The notes below the pieces were generated by a model. That model ran no database searches. It was given only the letters and a program-made list of their open reading frames with translations, and was not told where the DNA came from. Of a DNA stretch of 64,000 bases, positions 48,353 to 57,821 are shown piece after piece (position 1 is the stretch's first letter; every line of letters starts with the position of its first letter). Position numbers and translations under genes: made by a program. The stretch lies in the NCBI GenBank assembly GCA_017305195.1, contig JAFKMU010000042.1, forward strand, positions 1 through 64,000, written 5' to 3'. This DNA is from Verrucomicrobiota bacterium (GTDB lineage Bacteria; Verrucomicrobiota; Verrucomicrobiia; Chthoniobacterales; Terrimicrobiaceae).

Positions 48353-49902
48353 AAGCCGCGCGAAAAATACTCCGCGATCTGCTCGCCGAGACGGGGGCCG
48401 ATGCCGGTCACGGCGGCGATGGCGTCGGGCGCGGCTTTCTTGATGCGATCCACGGAGCCAAAGGCGGCGAGGAGGGCTTTTTTGCGGGATTCGCTCACGC
48501 CGGGGATGTCGTCGAGCACGCTCTCGCTGATGCGCTTTTTCAGCAGCAGGCTGTGGTAGCCGTTGGCGAAGCGGTGGGCCTCGTCGCGGATGCGCTGGAG
48601 CAGCTTCAGCGCGCCGCTGTCCTCGGGCAACTGGAGCGGGAGCGGTCGCCCGGGACGGTAGATTTCCTCAAATTCCTTGGCCAGCCCGATGATCGGCTGG
48701 TCGTACATGCCGAGCCGCTGGAGTTCCTTGCACGCGCTGGAGAGCTGGCCCTTGCCGCCATCGACGATGATGAGCGAGGGCAGCGAAACGAAACGGTTCC
48801 CGCGCACGGCGGTGGCGCGCTCCATCGCCTCCATCTGCGGCTCCTGCGAAAATTCCGCGTCGGGGTCCGCCGCCGCGCCGTCGATGAGCAGGCGGCTGTA
48901 GCGTCGCCGCACCACCTCGGCCATGCTGGCAAAGTCGTCCTGCCCCTCCGTGCCGCGAATGCGATACCGGCGGTAGTTCGCGCGATCCGGCACGCCGTCC
49001 TTGAATCGCACCATGCTCGCGACGATGTGCGTGTTGGAGATGTTGGAAATGTCAAAACACTCCATCGTCTGCGGCGGAGCCTTCAGCCCGAGCGCGTCGG
49101 CCAGGGCGGCGAGGTCTTCCTCGGGATTGATCGTCGTCGGCAGCGTCTTGCGGGTGAAGCGCGTCATCGGCTTCGTCGTCTGCTTCAGGTCCTCCAGCAG
49201 ATTGCGCAGCTGCGCAGCCTTTTCAAAATCCAGCTTCTCCGCCGCCGCCTTCATCTCGGCCTCGACCTGCTCCATCATGTGGCGCGACTCGCCATCGAGG
49301 AAGTCGCACGCCTCCGCCACCTTCGCGAGATAGGCGTCCCGCGTGATGCGCGCGATGCACGGCGCGGTGCAGTTCTTGATCACGTGGTCGAGGCAGTGCT
49401 TGTAGTCCCGCTCGTTCGGCTCCGGCGGCCGGCATGACCGCAGGCCGAAGCGCTTGCGCACGGCGTTCAGCGTGGAACGCAGCGCACCGGAATGCGCGAA
49501 GGGACCGAAATATTTCGCCCCGTCGTCCTTGCGCAGGCGGGTGAGCTGAAACCGCGGCCATGGCTCGTTCATATTCACCCGCACGAGGAGGAACCGCTTG
49601 TCGTCGCGGAAGCTGATGTTGTACTTGGGCCGGAATTCCTTGATCAGCCGCCCCTCGTACAGCACCGCCTCGGCGTCGCTGCGTACGATGTGCCACTCGA
49701 AATCCCAGATGCTGTCGATGAGCGCGCGCGTCTTCAGGTCGGCCTTGTTTTGCCGCGACGGGGTGAAGTAATTGGCCAGCCGCTTGCGCAAATCGCGGGC
49801 CTTGCCGACATAGATCACCTTCTTGAAACGATCCCGCATCACATACACGCCCGGCTTGTGCGGCACGTCGCGGAGCTTGAGCTGGTGGTCAGGCTGGGTC
49901 AT
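48349..49902 (-). CDS. uvrC: UvrABC excinuclease subunit C
   Basis: UvrC makes the two incisions of nucleotide excision repair. The 517-residue protein has a GIY-YIG nuclease domain (KPGVYVMRDRFKKVIYVGKA, residues 15-34), a cysteine-rich linker (CRPP...CLDHVIKNCTAPC), a UVR segment (EKLDFEKAAQLRNLLEDL), the RNase H-like domain with MECFDISNIS and IIVDGGKGQL, and C-terminal HhH (IPGVSESRKKALLAAFGS, AVTGIGPRLGEQIA). It is shorter than E. coli UvrC but within the range of other phyla. Confidence 0.96.
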   Translation of the reverse strand: MTQPDHQLKLRDVPHKPGVYVMRDRFKKVIYVGKARDLRKRLANYFTPSRQNKADLKTRALIDSIWDFEWHIVRSDAEAVLYEGRLIKEFRPKYNISFRDDKRFLLVRVNMNEPWPRFQLTRLRKDDGAKYFGPFAHSGALRSTLNAVRKRFGLRSCRPPEPNERDYKHCLDHVIKNCTAPCIARITRDAYLAKVAEACDFLDGESRHMMEQVEAEMKAAAEKLDFEKAAQLRNLLEDLKQTTKPMTRFTRKTLPTTINPEEDLAALADALGLKAPPQTMECFDISNISNTHIVASMVRFKDGVPDRANYRRYRIRGTEGQDDFASMAEVVRRRYSRLLIDGAAADPDAEFSQEPQMEAMERATAVRGNRFVSLPSLIIVDGGKGQLSSACKELQRLGMYDQPIIGLAKEFEEIYRPGRPLPLQLPEDSGALKLLQRIRDEAHRFANGYHSLLLKKRISESVLDDIPGVSESRKKALLAAFGSVDRIKKAAPDAIAAVTGIGPRLGEQIAEYFSRGL

Positions 49903-50209
49903 CGGAGGAAAAACAGCATATCACACCCGGCAAACGATTTCCTCCGGGAAAACGCGGGACACAGAAGGCATTTACAGAAGATCACAAAGACCGCAAAGGG
50001 TTGGGCCGGTAGACGTTGATCCCGCTGCGCCTCGGCCTTAGTCGGGCGACTGCGTGGCAACGGTCTGGACGGCAAATTGAACAGAAGGCAGCGAAGGAAA
50101 CGAAGAAAAGGCAAAAGGCATGGAAGCACCCGGAGCCCTTCCCTCCCGCCCATCGGCACTGCGGCACGACGTCTGAAAACTGAACACTGAAATCTGAAAA
50201 CTTCCCGTC
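49903..50209. repeat. intergenic region with repeat families A and B
   Basis: Repeat A text (inverted, with CATTTACAGAAGATCACAAAG and AGGCAGCGAAGGAAACGAAG) occupies about 49950-50125. A repeat B copy (GTCTGAAAACTGAACACTGA...) lies at 50171-50201, immediately after the livF stop on the minus strand. No gene is supported. Confidence 0.7.
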
Positions 50210-50917
50210 CTACGCCCCGAGGTACGCGGCCTGCACGCGCGGGTCGCTCAGGAGTTCCGCGCCCGTGCCCGCGAGCGAAATCGACCCGGTTTCCAGCACT
50301 GCCGCGCTGTGGGCGATCTTGAGGGCGAGGTTGGCGTTTTGCTCGACCAGCACGATGGTCACACCCTGCGCGTTGATCTCTCGCACCACGCGGTAGATGT
50401 CCTGCACGAGCTTCGGCGCGAGGCCCATCGAGGGCTCGTCGAGGAGGAGCGTCTTTGGGCGGCTCATCAGGGCGCGCGCTACCGCGAGCATCTGCTGCTC
50501 GCCGCCGGAGAGCGTCCCCGCCGCCTGGTCCTTGCGCTCACGCAGGCGGGGAAAGGCCGTCAGCCCGCGCTCCAGGTCCTCGGCCACGCCCGCCTTGTCC
50601 TTGCGCAGCCACGCGCCGAGCTTGAGATTCTCCATCACCGTCAGGTTGCCAAAGATGCCGCGTCCCTCCGGCACATGCGCCAGCCCGAGGCCCACGCGCT
50701 TGTCCGCCGCGATGCCGTCGATCTCCGCCCTTTGATAAACCACCTTGCCGCCGTATTTCAGCATGCCCGAGAGAGCGCGCAGCGTGGAAGTCTTGCCTGC
50801 TCCGTTGGCTCCGATGAGGGTGAAAATCTCGCCCTGCTTCACCGTGAAGGAAATGCCCTTCACCGCGCGAATGTCTCCGTAGGCAACCGTCAGATCGTGG
50901 ACTTCCAGTGCGTTCAT
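50210..50917 (-). CDS. livF: branched-chain amino acid ABC transporter ATPase LivF
   Basis: The 235-residue ABC ATPase has Walker A IGANGAGKTST, the LivF-specific VPEGRGIFGNLTVMENL segment, signature LSGGEQQMLAVARAL and Walker B TLLLDEPSMGL. It is the second ATPase of the Liv/HAAT importer, paired with LivG. Its start overlaps the livG stop by four bases. It is the last gene of the operon. Confidence 0.94.
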   Translation of the reverse strand: MNALEVHDLTVAYGDIRAVKGISFTVKQGEIFTLIGANGAGKTSTLRALSGMLKYGGKVVYQRAEIDGIAADKRVGLGLAHVPEGRGIFGNLTVMENLKLGAWLRKDKAGVAEDLERGLTAFPRLRERKDQAAGTLSGGEQQMLAVARALMSRPKTLLLDEPSMGLAPKLVQDIYRVVREINAQGVTIVLVEQNANLALKIAHSAAVLETGSISLAGTGAELLSDPRVQAAYLGA

Positions 50918-51684
50918 TCTTCGTCGGCTCCCAGGTAGGCTTCGATCACCCGCTTATTGCCGCGAATCTCCTCCGGCGTGCCCTCGGCGATCTTTTGTCC
51001 AAAGTCCAGTACCGTGATGCGGTCGCAGAGGCCCATCACGAGATGCATGTGGTGCTCGATGAGGAGCAGCGTCACCTTGTACTCCGTGCGCACCCAGCGG
51101 AGGAATTCCGTCAGCGCCGCCGTCTCGCCCGAGTTCAACCCCGCCGCCGGTTCGTCCAGCAGCAGCAGGCGCGGGTTCAGGGCGATGGCGCGCGCGATCT
51201 CCAGCTTGCGCTGCAAGCCATACGGCAGGTCGCCCGCCAGGCTCTCGCTCAGCGCCCCAAGCCCGAAGGCCTCCAGCAGCGCGCTGCTTTTCGCGATGGA
51301 CTCCGCCTCGTTGCGCCCCATGCGCGGCAGCGTAAGCAGGGCCTCCAGCGGCGAATAATGCAGCTGCGAATCATACGCGATGCGCACATTCTCCAGCACC
51401 GTGAGCTGCTTGAAGAGCCGGATGTTTTGAAACGTCCGCCCGATGCCCTTCAGCGCGATGCGGCTCGGACGCAGGCCGTCGAGCCGATCGCCCGCGAAGA
51501 CGATCTCGCCCGACGTCGGCTTGTAGATGCCCGTGATAAGATTGAAGAGCGTCGTCTTGCCTGCTCCGTTCGGCCCGATGATGCCGTGCGCGTGGCCTTC
51601 CGTCACCGAGAAGCCGCACTCCGAGATCGCCTTCAGCCCGCCAAAGTGCCGGCTGACATTTCGCACCTCCAGCAGCGCGCTCAT
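50914..51684 (-). CDS. livG: branched-chain amino acid ABC transporter ATPase LivG
   Basis: The 256-residue ATPase starts at ATG 51684, overlapping the livM stop. It has Walker A IIGPNGAGKTTLFN, the LivG-specific GIGRTFQNIRLFKQLTVLENV segment, the signature LPYGLQRKLEIARAI and Walker B LLLLDEPAAGLN. The longer frame from 51723 extends into livM and is not used. It powers uptake together with LivF. Confidence 0.94.
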   Translation of the reverse strand: MSALLEVRNVSRHFGGLKAISECGFSVTEGHAHGIIGPNGAGKTTLFNLITGIYKPTSGEIVFAGDRLDGLRPSRIALKGIGRTFQNIRLFKQLTVLENVRIAYDSQLHYSPLEALLTLPRMGRNEAESIAKSSALLEAFGLGALSESLAGDLPYGLQRKLEIARAIALNPRLLLLDEPAAGLNSGETAALTEFLRWVRTEYKVTLLLIEHHMHLVMGLCDRITVLDFGQKIAEGTPEEIRGNKRVIEAYLGADEE

Positions 51685-52661
51685 GAGTCCTTCCTCCTCG
51701 CCTCGCGCTTCGGCAGGAACCACGGCAGCTCACGAAAGCCCATGATGCCCTTGGGCCGGAACAGCATGAGCAGCACGAGGATCAGCGGCATGATGACCAT
51801 GCGCCACGTGCCAAAATCCTGTAGCCAGTTTGACAGCAGTGTGTAAATCACAGCTCCGAGGATCGATCCCGCCAGCGAGCCAATGCCGCCAAGGTAGACC
51901 ATCACCAGCATCTCGGTGGATTTCAAAATATCGAAGGACGATGGGTTGATGAATACCAGCAGATGAGCCAGCAGTGCTCCCGCCACTCCGGCAAAAAAGG
52001 CCGACACCGAAAAAGCCAGGATCTTCGCCTCGCGCACGCGCACGCCCATGGAGTTCGCCGCGATCTCATCCTCGCGGATCGCCGCGATGGCCCGGCCAAA
52101 CTTGGAATACAGCAGATTGCGCAGCACCCAGATCGTCACGACCACCCAGAAGAACGCCCATGCCATCGTAGTCAGCTTCGGGATGCCCAGCATGCCGCGC
52201 GGCCCGCCGACGTACGGAATGTTTTCCAGCGCCGACTTCACGATCATCAGGAAGGCCAGCGTGATGATGGCGAGATAGTCGCCGCGTGTTTTGAAGGACA
52301 GCAGCGCGAGGAGAAACCCCGCCAGCGCCGCCACCAGTCCGCCCACGATCACGGGCAGGAAGAAAAACGCATCCGGCAGGTCGGGCAGGAGCTTTACCGT
52401 CAGCACCGCCGACGCATACGCGCCCAGGCTCATGAAGCCCGCGTGACCCACGCTAAACTCGCCCATGTAGCCATTTACGAGGTTCAGGCTCGCGCTCAGG
52501 ATGATATTGATCCCGATCATGATCAGGACAAACTGCACATAGCCATTGAGCAGGCCATACTGCGGAATCACGAGGCTCAGCACGAAGCCCACCGCCAGCA
52601 GCACCGGCAGCGCGTAGCGATTCGCCCCGAGTTTCTTGAAAAATGCCGCCATCGCCGCCAT
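51681..52661 (-). CDS. livM: branched-chain amino acid ABC transporter permease LivM
   Basis: The 326-residue permease has about eight helices and LivM motifs: NLVNGYMGEFSVGHAGFMSLGAY and the EAA-like cytoplasmic loop FGRAIAAIREDEIAANSMGV. It forms the transmembrane channel with LivH. It starts three bases after the livH stop; a second in-frame ATG at 52652 could also serve. Confidence 0.92.
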   Translation of the reverse strand: MAAMAAFFKKLGANRYALPVLLAVGFVLSLVIPQYGLLNGYVQFVLIMIGINIILSASLNLVNGYMGEFSVGHAGFMSLGAYASAVLTVKLLPDLPDAFFFLPVIVGGLVAALAGFLLALLSFKTRGDYLAIITLAFLMIVKSALENIPYVGGPRGMLGIPKLTTMAWAFFWVVVTIWVLRNLLYSKFGRAIAAIREDEIAANSMGVRVREAKILAFSVSAFFAGVAGALLAHLLVFINPSSFDILKSTEMLVMVYLGGIGSLAGSILGAVIYTLLSNWLQDFGTWRMVIMPLILVLLMLFRPKGIMGFRELPWFLPKREARRKDS

Positions 52662-52664
52662 GCG

Positions 52665-53540
52665 CTAGACCTTCTGGTTCGGCGCCTTGCCCAGCAGGCC
52701 GTAGGGTTTGAAAATCAGGATGACCAGCAGCAGGGAATACGCCACGAGGTCGCGGTACGTGGAGGGTAGGAAGGCAACCGTCATCACCTCGACCGTGCCG
52801 AGGATGTAGCCGCCGAGCACCGCGCCGCGAATGCTCCCGATACCGCCGACCACCGCCGCGACAAAGGCCTTCCAGCCCACCAGGATGCCCATCGAGGCCG
52901 CGATTACGGGATACGCCTGCCCGTAGAGCATGCCCGCCGCGCCGCCGAGTCCCGCGCCGATGAGGAAGGTCACGGAAATGATGCGATTCAGCGGGATGCC
53001 CAGCAGCGGCACCGTCTTGGCGTCGAAGGAAATCGCCCGCATCGCCATGCCAAAGGACGTGCGGCGGATCAGGAAATCCAGCCCGAGCATCAGCGCGATC
53101 GACACGCCGATGATCATGAGCTGGAGGGTGGAAACCGACAGCCCACCGATATGATATCCCGTCACCGTGAAGAGCGGCGGCATCGGCTTCGCATAGGGAG
53201 AAAGGCTCAGCACCACATTTTCAATGACCAGACCACAGCCCAGCGCCGTGATGATGGCCGACACGCGCGGCGCATTGCGCAGCGGTCGATAGGCAAGACG
53301 CTCCAGGAGCGCCCCGAGGAACCCCGTCGCCAGCATCACGAGGATGAGGATGACGATGAAGGGCAGCGGAAAAAACGACGCAATCAGCAGACAGGCAAAC
53401 GCCCCCACCATGAACAGATCGCCGTGGGCGAAATTAATCATGGTCAGCACGCCGTAAACCATGCTGTACCCGAGCGCGATCAGCGCATAAATCGATCCCT
53501 GCTGGATCGCGTTGATCGCCTGCTGTGCGAAATAATCCAT
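52665..53540 (-). CDS. livH: branched-chain amino acid ABC transporter permease LivH
   Basis: The 291-residue permease begins FAQQAINAIQQGSIYALIAL with the classic GLSLGSIYALIALGY-type start, followed by MVYGVLTMINFAHGDLFMVGA and the EAA-like loop FGMAMRAISFDAKTVPLLGI. It pairs with LivM. It lies 27 bases after the livK stop. Confidence 0.92.
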   Translation of the reverse strand: MDYFAQQAINAIQQGSIYALIALGYSMVYGVLTMINFAHGDLFMVGAFACLLIASFFPLPFIVILILVMLATGFLGALLERLAYRPLRNAPRVSAIITALGCGLVIENVVLSLSPYAKPMPPLFTVTGYHIGGLSVSTLQLMIIGVSIALMLGLDFLIRRTSFGMAMRAISFDAKTVPLLGIPLNRIISVTFLIGAGLGGAAGMLYGQAYPVIAASMGILVGWKAFVAAVVGGIGSIRGAVLGGYILGTVEVMTVAFLPSTYRDLVAYSLLLVILIFKPYGLLGKAPNQKV

Positions 53541-53567
53541 CCGAGCGCGCCGCCGTCCCTTGTTTCC

Positions 53568-54722
53568 TTACGGCGTGGCGTTGGCCACCCAGACAAACTT
53601 GCCGTCCTTGATCTGCAGGATCACCGCGCTCTTCACCGGGTCGCCCGTGCCTTCAAACTTGAAGGAACCCGTCACGCCATTGTAGGCCGAGATTTTCGCC
53701 AGCGCGTCGCGCACGGCCTGCCGGTCGAGCTTGCCCGCCGCCTTGATCGCCTCGGTCAGGATGCCAAAGGAATCATAGGTCAGCGCGGCGATGTCGTCCG
53801 GGTCCTGGCCGTACTTGGCCCTGTAATCGGTCATGAACTTCTGCGCCACGTCGGTCGCGATCTGCGTCGAGTAGTGGTTGCAGAAGTACGAGCCATTGAT
53901 CTCGCCGCCGCCGAGCTTGATGATCTCCGGCGTGCTCCATGTGTCGCTGCCGACAAAGTCCGCCGTGATGCCGAGGCGTCGCGCCTGCTGCACGATGAGC
54001 GGCACGTCATTATAATAGCACGGCAGGAAGATCACCTCCGGGTTCGCCGCCTTGATCTTGGTCAACTGCGCCGAGAAGTCGCGGTCGCCCGTCGTATAGG
54101 TTTCAAAAGCCACCATCTTGCCGCCATTGGCCTCAAAGGTCTCGCGGAAGAGGTTGGCCTGCCCGTTCGGAGCCTCCGAGGCCACATCGTAGAGCGCGGC
54201 CGCCGAGGTCTTCTTGAGGTTATTCAGGACGAACTTCGCCAGCACGCGGGCCTGGAAGGTATCGGTGAAACACGCGCGGAAGACATATTCCTTCGGCTTG
54301 CCCGTGGTCACGTCGACCGTCGTCTTCGGGTTCGTCGACCACGGCGAGATCATCGGGCACTTCAGCGCCTCGGCGATTTCCGAGGCCGGGATGGCGCAGG
54401 CGCTCGCATCCGGGCCCACCATCGCGATCACGTTGTCCTGGGCGATGAGCTTGTTGGCCACCGAGGCGGCCTGGTCGGCCTTGGCCGCGTTGTCGCCGAC
54501 CACGAGTTCCAGCGGGATTTTCTGGTCGCCGATCGGGATACCGCCCGCCGCGTTTTGTTGACTAATAAACAACTCCGCCGCGTTCTTGGCCGACGCGCCG
54601 ACTGCCGGCATTTCCCCGGTCAGCTCGACGTTAAGTCCGACCTTCGCCGAGGGAGCGCCGCTCCCGCAGCCTGCGAGCAACCCGATCAACGGCACGATCC
54701 CGGCGAAGCGCAAAATTTTCAT
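53568..54722 (-). CDS. livK: branched-chain amino acid ABC transporter substrate-binding lipoprotein LivK-like
   Basis: The 384-residue binding protein has a lipobox (LIGLLAGC, Cys 19), then the type I periplasmic-binding fold with VGLNVELTGEMPAVG, NAAGGIPIGDQKIPLELVVG and AIPASEIAEALKCPMISPWS. It starts the operon livK-livH-livM-livG-livF. A lipid anchor is usual where the cell has an outer membrane but the protein is held to the inner one. Substrates are probably Leu/Ile/Val or related amino acids. Confidence 0.92.
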   Translation of the reverse strand: MKILRFAGIVPLIGLLAGCGSGAPSAKVGLNVELTGEMPAVGASAKNAAELFISQQNAAGGIPIGDQKIPLELVVGDNAAKADQAASVANKLIAQDNVIAMVGPDASACAIPASEIAEALKCPMISPWSTNPKTTVDVTTGKPKEYVFRACFTDTFQARVLAKFVLNNLKKTSAAALYDVASEAPNGQANLFRETFEANGGKMVAFETYTTGDRDFSAQLTKIKAANPEVIFLPCYYNDVPLIVQQARRLGITADFVGSDTWSTPEIIKLGGGEINGSYFCNHYSTQIATDVAQKFMTDYRAKYGQDPDDIAALTYDSFGILTEAIKAAGKLDRQAVRDALAKISAYNGVTGSFKFEGTGDPVKSAVILQIKDGKFVWVANATP

Positions 54723-54912
54723 AACGGTTCATGGGAATGAAGAATTTAGGCCCCTCGCGCAAGCTTTGGTTTCGCCTGTCGCACGATTCTCCGGAGAATA
54801 GGGGACGCACCCGGATGCGATTTCCGCCCGTATTCCCGCCGCGCAGGCGCATTCCCGCACGGACCAGCGCAGGGTGTTAACCACCCCGCCACGGTGGTTT
54901 CCTAATTCGCTA

Positions 54913-55455
54913 CTAAAGCCCGAGCAGGGCCCGCAGCGCGTCGCGGCGCTTTTCGTGCTCCTCGTCGCTCAGCACGGAAACAAGGGCGCTGCCGTCGAGA
55001 TCCGGCAGGTCGAGCCAGGACCGGCACCCGCCGTATTTCTTCTCGTTCTTGAGCTTCAGCGCGGGCTCCAGGCGGTAAATGCGCACAAAGGCGACATGCA
55101 CGCCCTTGAGGTCATCATAGTGAAACCGCTCCTCCAGCACGTTTTCCTGCCAGATATGGTAGTCCTTCAGCCGCTGCACCATCGGCCAGTCGGTCACGAG
55201 CTGCGTCCACTCGACCGTCGCGAGGTAGCGGATTTCCAGGTCCTCGCCCGGTTCGGCGGGGATCGGCGTCCCGGCGGGCAGGATCGTCTTGCCCAGTTGT
55301 TCGTGAAACCAGGTGGGAAAAAGCAGAAACTCGTTGAAGCGGAAGGCAAATCCCTCCCGCCCCTCGGCGATCCCACCCTTGCGGATGATCACGCTCTGGC
55401 GTCCGCTGCCGAGGGCCTCACACACCACGGCCCATTCTTTGAAGGCTGCGCTCAT
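54913..55455 (-). CDS. DUF1802 family protein
   Basis: About 180 residues from the ATG at 55455 (M-S-A-A-F-K-E-W). The protein opens with AAFKEWAVVCEALGSGRQSV and continues IIRKGGIAEGREGFAFRFNEFLLFPTWFHE, the defining DUF1802 stretch. It then has HIWQENVLEERFHY and FVRIYRLEPAL. The family is found in cyanobacteria and others with no known function. It is divergent from the PHP gene. Confidence 0.83.
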   Translation of the reverse strand: MSAAFKEWAVVCEALGSGRQSVIIRKGGIAEGREGFAFRFNEFLLFPTWFHEQLGKTILPAGTPIPAEPGEDLEIRYLATVEWTQLVTDWPMVQRLKDYHIWQENVLEERFHYDDLKGVHVAFVRIYRLEPALKLKNEKKYGGCRSWLDLPDLDGSALVSVLSDEEHEKRRDALRALLGL

Positions 55456-55512
55456 ACTTGGATATTCATGCTTTACAGTGTGCATCCGTCAAAACGAAAT
55501 GATATTTGTCCT

Positions 55513-56217
55513 ATGCGCTACCGCTTCGACCTCCACTGCCACTCGTTCTACTCCGCCGACGCCGCGGACGCGCCCGAGGACCTCATCGCCAAGGCCAAAG
55601 CCCGCGGCCTGAGCGGCATCGCCATCACCGACCACGACTCCTGCGAGGTTCATAAGTATCTCCGCGAAAAAGGCTTGGAACGCGCCGACGGCCAGCCTGT
55701 CGACGGCTTCCTCGTCGTCCCCGGGGTCGAGGTCTCCACCGCCGACGGCCATCTGCTCTGCATCGGGGCGCTGCTGCCCAAGCTCCAGGGCCAGCCCGCC
55801 GCCGCCGTGGCCGCCGCGATCCACGATGTCGGTGGCATTGCCATTCCCGCCCATCCCTACGACCGCTGGCGCAGCGGCATCTGCACCGAGGTGCTCGATA
55901 CGATGGACATCCATGCCATCGAGGTCTTCAACGCCGCCGTCTCCTCTCGCAAATACAACGACCACGCCGCCGACTACGCCACGAAACGCGGCCTTTCCAT
56001 GACCGCCGCCAGCGACGCACACCATGCCTCGGCCATCGGCGTGAGCTGCACCGCCTTTGAAATGGACGAGCTAAGCGTGCCCGCCCTCCTCGCCGCCATC
56101 CGACGCGGCGGAACGCCGGAAGGACGCTACCTCAGCTTTGCCGAGGCGCTTAAAAAGCACTTCGGCAACTTCTTCCGCGCCGCCAACAAGCGCCCCCTGC
56201 CACGTATCGACACGTAA
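55513..56217 (+). CDS. PHP domain metal-dependent phosphoesterase
   Basis: The 234-residue PHP protein has all four motif blocks: DLHCHSFYSADA at residue 6, ITDHDSC near residue 43, a middle EVST segment, IPAHPYDRW near residue 115, and ASDAHHASAIGV near residue 163. It is likely a phosphatase of the TrpH/YciV type acting on 5'-3' nucleotides or small phosphoesters. A basic tail (AANKRPLPR) ends it. The ATG at 55513 is preferred over the longer frame. Confidence 0.87.
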   Translation: MRYRFDLHCHSFYSADAADAPEDLIAKAKARGLSGIAITDHDSCEVHKYLREKGLERADGQPVDGFLVVPGVEVSTADGHLLCIGALLPKLQGQPAAAVAAAIHDVGGIAIPAHPYDRWRSGICTEVLDTMDIHAIEVFNAAVSSRKYNDHAADYATKRGLSMTAASDAHHASAIGVSCTAFEMDELSVPALLAAIRRGGTPEGRYLSFAEALKKHFGNFFRAANKRPLPRIDT

Positions 56218-56483
56218 CAAGGCGTGTTAGGGAAAATTGGCGCTGCAATAGGATTCGGGTGTTCGTAACAGGTTTCGTAAGTCCTCCAGCCCCGCCATTA
56301 GCTCAGGCGCGGGAATTCCCTATCCCCCCGCCGACCCTCTTGGAATCAGCCTCCGCAGGCTTTGCCGCGCCATCGGGATTTATTTTTGAAAATTACGGCA
56401 AAAAGGCATCCTCCCCGGGCCTCGCGCCCGATGTGAGGCAAAGAACCGCTAGCAACCAAAAAAAATATCCGTATAAACACGCC

Positions 56484-57008
56484 ATGCCAACACCATCAGT
56501 CGCAACACTGCGCCAGCTAATTGTCCTGGCGGAGAAACGTGAAAAGCTAACCGCAGAGTTGGAGGCCATCGAGAAGCGCCTCAGCGCCGCGCTCAAGGCC
56601 AACCCGTCGGCGGCCAGCGTCGCCTCGATCGCGGGCAAGCCCGGCCGCAAGGCCGCTTCCGCCAAGGTCGGCCGCCCGGCCAAGTCCAGCGGCAAGCGCG
56701 GAGCCATCAAGGGCTTCATCCTCGACACCCTCCACGCCGCCGGGGAAGCCGGTGTCGCCGTGAAGGACCTCGCCTCGCAGCTCGGCGTCAAGCCCGGCAA
56801 CATCCACGTCTGGTTCGCCACCACCGGCAAGACCATCAAGGAAATCCAGAAGGTCGGCCCCGGCATCTTCCGCCTCAACGGCCACAACGGCTCCAAGCCC
56901 GAGGCTTCCGCCCCGGCTGAAGCAGCTCCCGCCCCGAAGGCGAAGCGCTCCGCCAAGAGCCCGGCCAAGACCCGCAAGGCTCCCAAGGCCCGCGCCAAGA
57001 AGAAATAA
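56484..57008 (+). CDS. lysine/alanine-rich DNA-binding protein with wHTH-like core
   Basis: The 174-residue protein has an N-terminal coiled coil (TLRQLIVLAEKREKLTAELE), a basic linker, then a winged-helix-like core (AIKGFILDTLHAAGEAGVAV, then KDLASQLGVKPGNIHVWF), and a C-terminal Lys/Ala/Pro/Arg tail (KAKRSAKSPAKTRKAPKARA). It recalls histone H1-like proteins and verrucomicrobial nucleoid proteins. It probably binds DNA or chromatin-like nucleoid structures; target and regulation are unknown. It ends at a strong intrinsic terminator. Confidence 0.72.
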   Translation: MPTPSVATLRQLIVLAEKREKLTAELEAIEKRLSAALKANPSAASVASIAGKPGRKAASAKVGRPAKSSGKRGAIKGFILDTLHAAGEAGVAVKDLASQLGVKPGNIHVWFATTGKTIKEIQKVGPGIFRLNGHNGSKPEASAPAEAAPAPKAKRSAKSPAKTRKAPKARAKKK

Positions 57009-57035
57009 CCTCACCGGAAAGCCGAGCTTTCCAGT

Positions 57036-57072
57036 CCGGCGGGTTGCCATCGCGACCCGTCGGCTTTTTTTT
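57036..57072 (+). terminator. rho-independent terminator after the H1-like gene
   Basis: CCGGCGGGT (57036-57044) pairs with ACCCGTCGG (57055-57063) with one G-T wobble, followed by C and eight T residues (57065-57072). This is a textbook intrinsic terminator 28 bases after the stop. Confidence 0.85.
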
Positions 57073-57245
57073 GCCCGCCAGAAACCCAATAAGCAAAGGC
57101 AGCCCCCCGGCCGCCGCAAGGAACCGGCTGGCGATGGCGTTGAAAGGCCACGCAACCGTCCGAAATCGAGCCGCAGCCACCGATCCCGAAAAGCGCCGGG
57201 GCGCCCCCGCCGCCGGGCAGCGGCTATAGATTATTATAATCCGCC

Positions 57246-57701
57246 TTAGCTCTCGCGGCGCACCGGCACCACGATGACCGGGCAAGTCGCGCGCTTGAGC
57301 ACGCCTGTCACCACGCTACCGCTGAAAAGGTGAAACAGCGCCCCATGCCCGTGCGAACCGAGGATGATGTAGTCGGCCTTTTCCATCACCGCCTGCTCCA
57401 GGATGTCGTCGACCGCGAGGCCCGAGATGGCCTTGCCCTGCGCCTCGCACCCCTTGGCGCGCAGATCGGCCGCCATGGCGTCGAGCCGTTCCTGGAGCAC
57501 AGAGACGTCGAGCACCTCCGTCGGCGGCGGCGCGGGCGTCAGCACGTCCATCGACGCGCCCACCGGCACGTACGACGCCATCGGCTCCGTCACATGCAGC
57601 AGCACGATGCGCCCGCCCAGATCTCCCGCGATGGCCGTCGCTTTTTCCACCAACAGTTTCGTCGACTCGCTGAAATCAACCGGCACCAGGAGGGTTTTCA
57701 T
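57246..57701 (-). CDS. universal stress protein UspA family
   Basis: The 151-residue protein has the Usp fold: an N-terminal KTLLVPVDFSESTKLLVEKA, a middle LLHVTEP, and the C-terminal ATP-binding pattern G-x2-G-x9-G-S in GSHGHGALFHLFSGSVV, then RATCPVIVVPV. The ATG at 57701 is preferred over the frame from 57749. It is divergent from rarA. Usp proteins respond to stress, and ATP binding looks intact here. Confidence 0.88.
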   Translation of the reverse strand: MKTLLVPVDFSESTKLLVEKATAIAGDLGGRIVLLHVTEPMASYVPVGASMDVLTPAPPPTEVLDVSVLQERLDAMAADLRAKGCEAQGKAISGLAVDDILEQAVMEKADYIILGSHGHGALFHLFSGSVVTGVLKRATCPVIVVPVRRES

Positions 57702-57821
57702 GGCAAAAGAGTTAGCAGGTTTCGAAGGGTTCCTCACCATTTTTCGCATCTCGCCGCCCTCTTGCGCGTCTCGTCCTGCGCGATCTGCTGTTGAGCTCGG
57801 GCGGTTTTGTTATAGTAGGGC

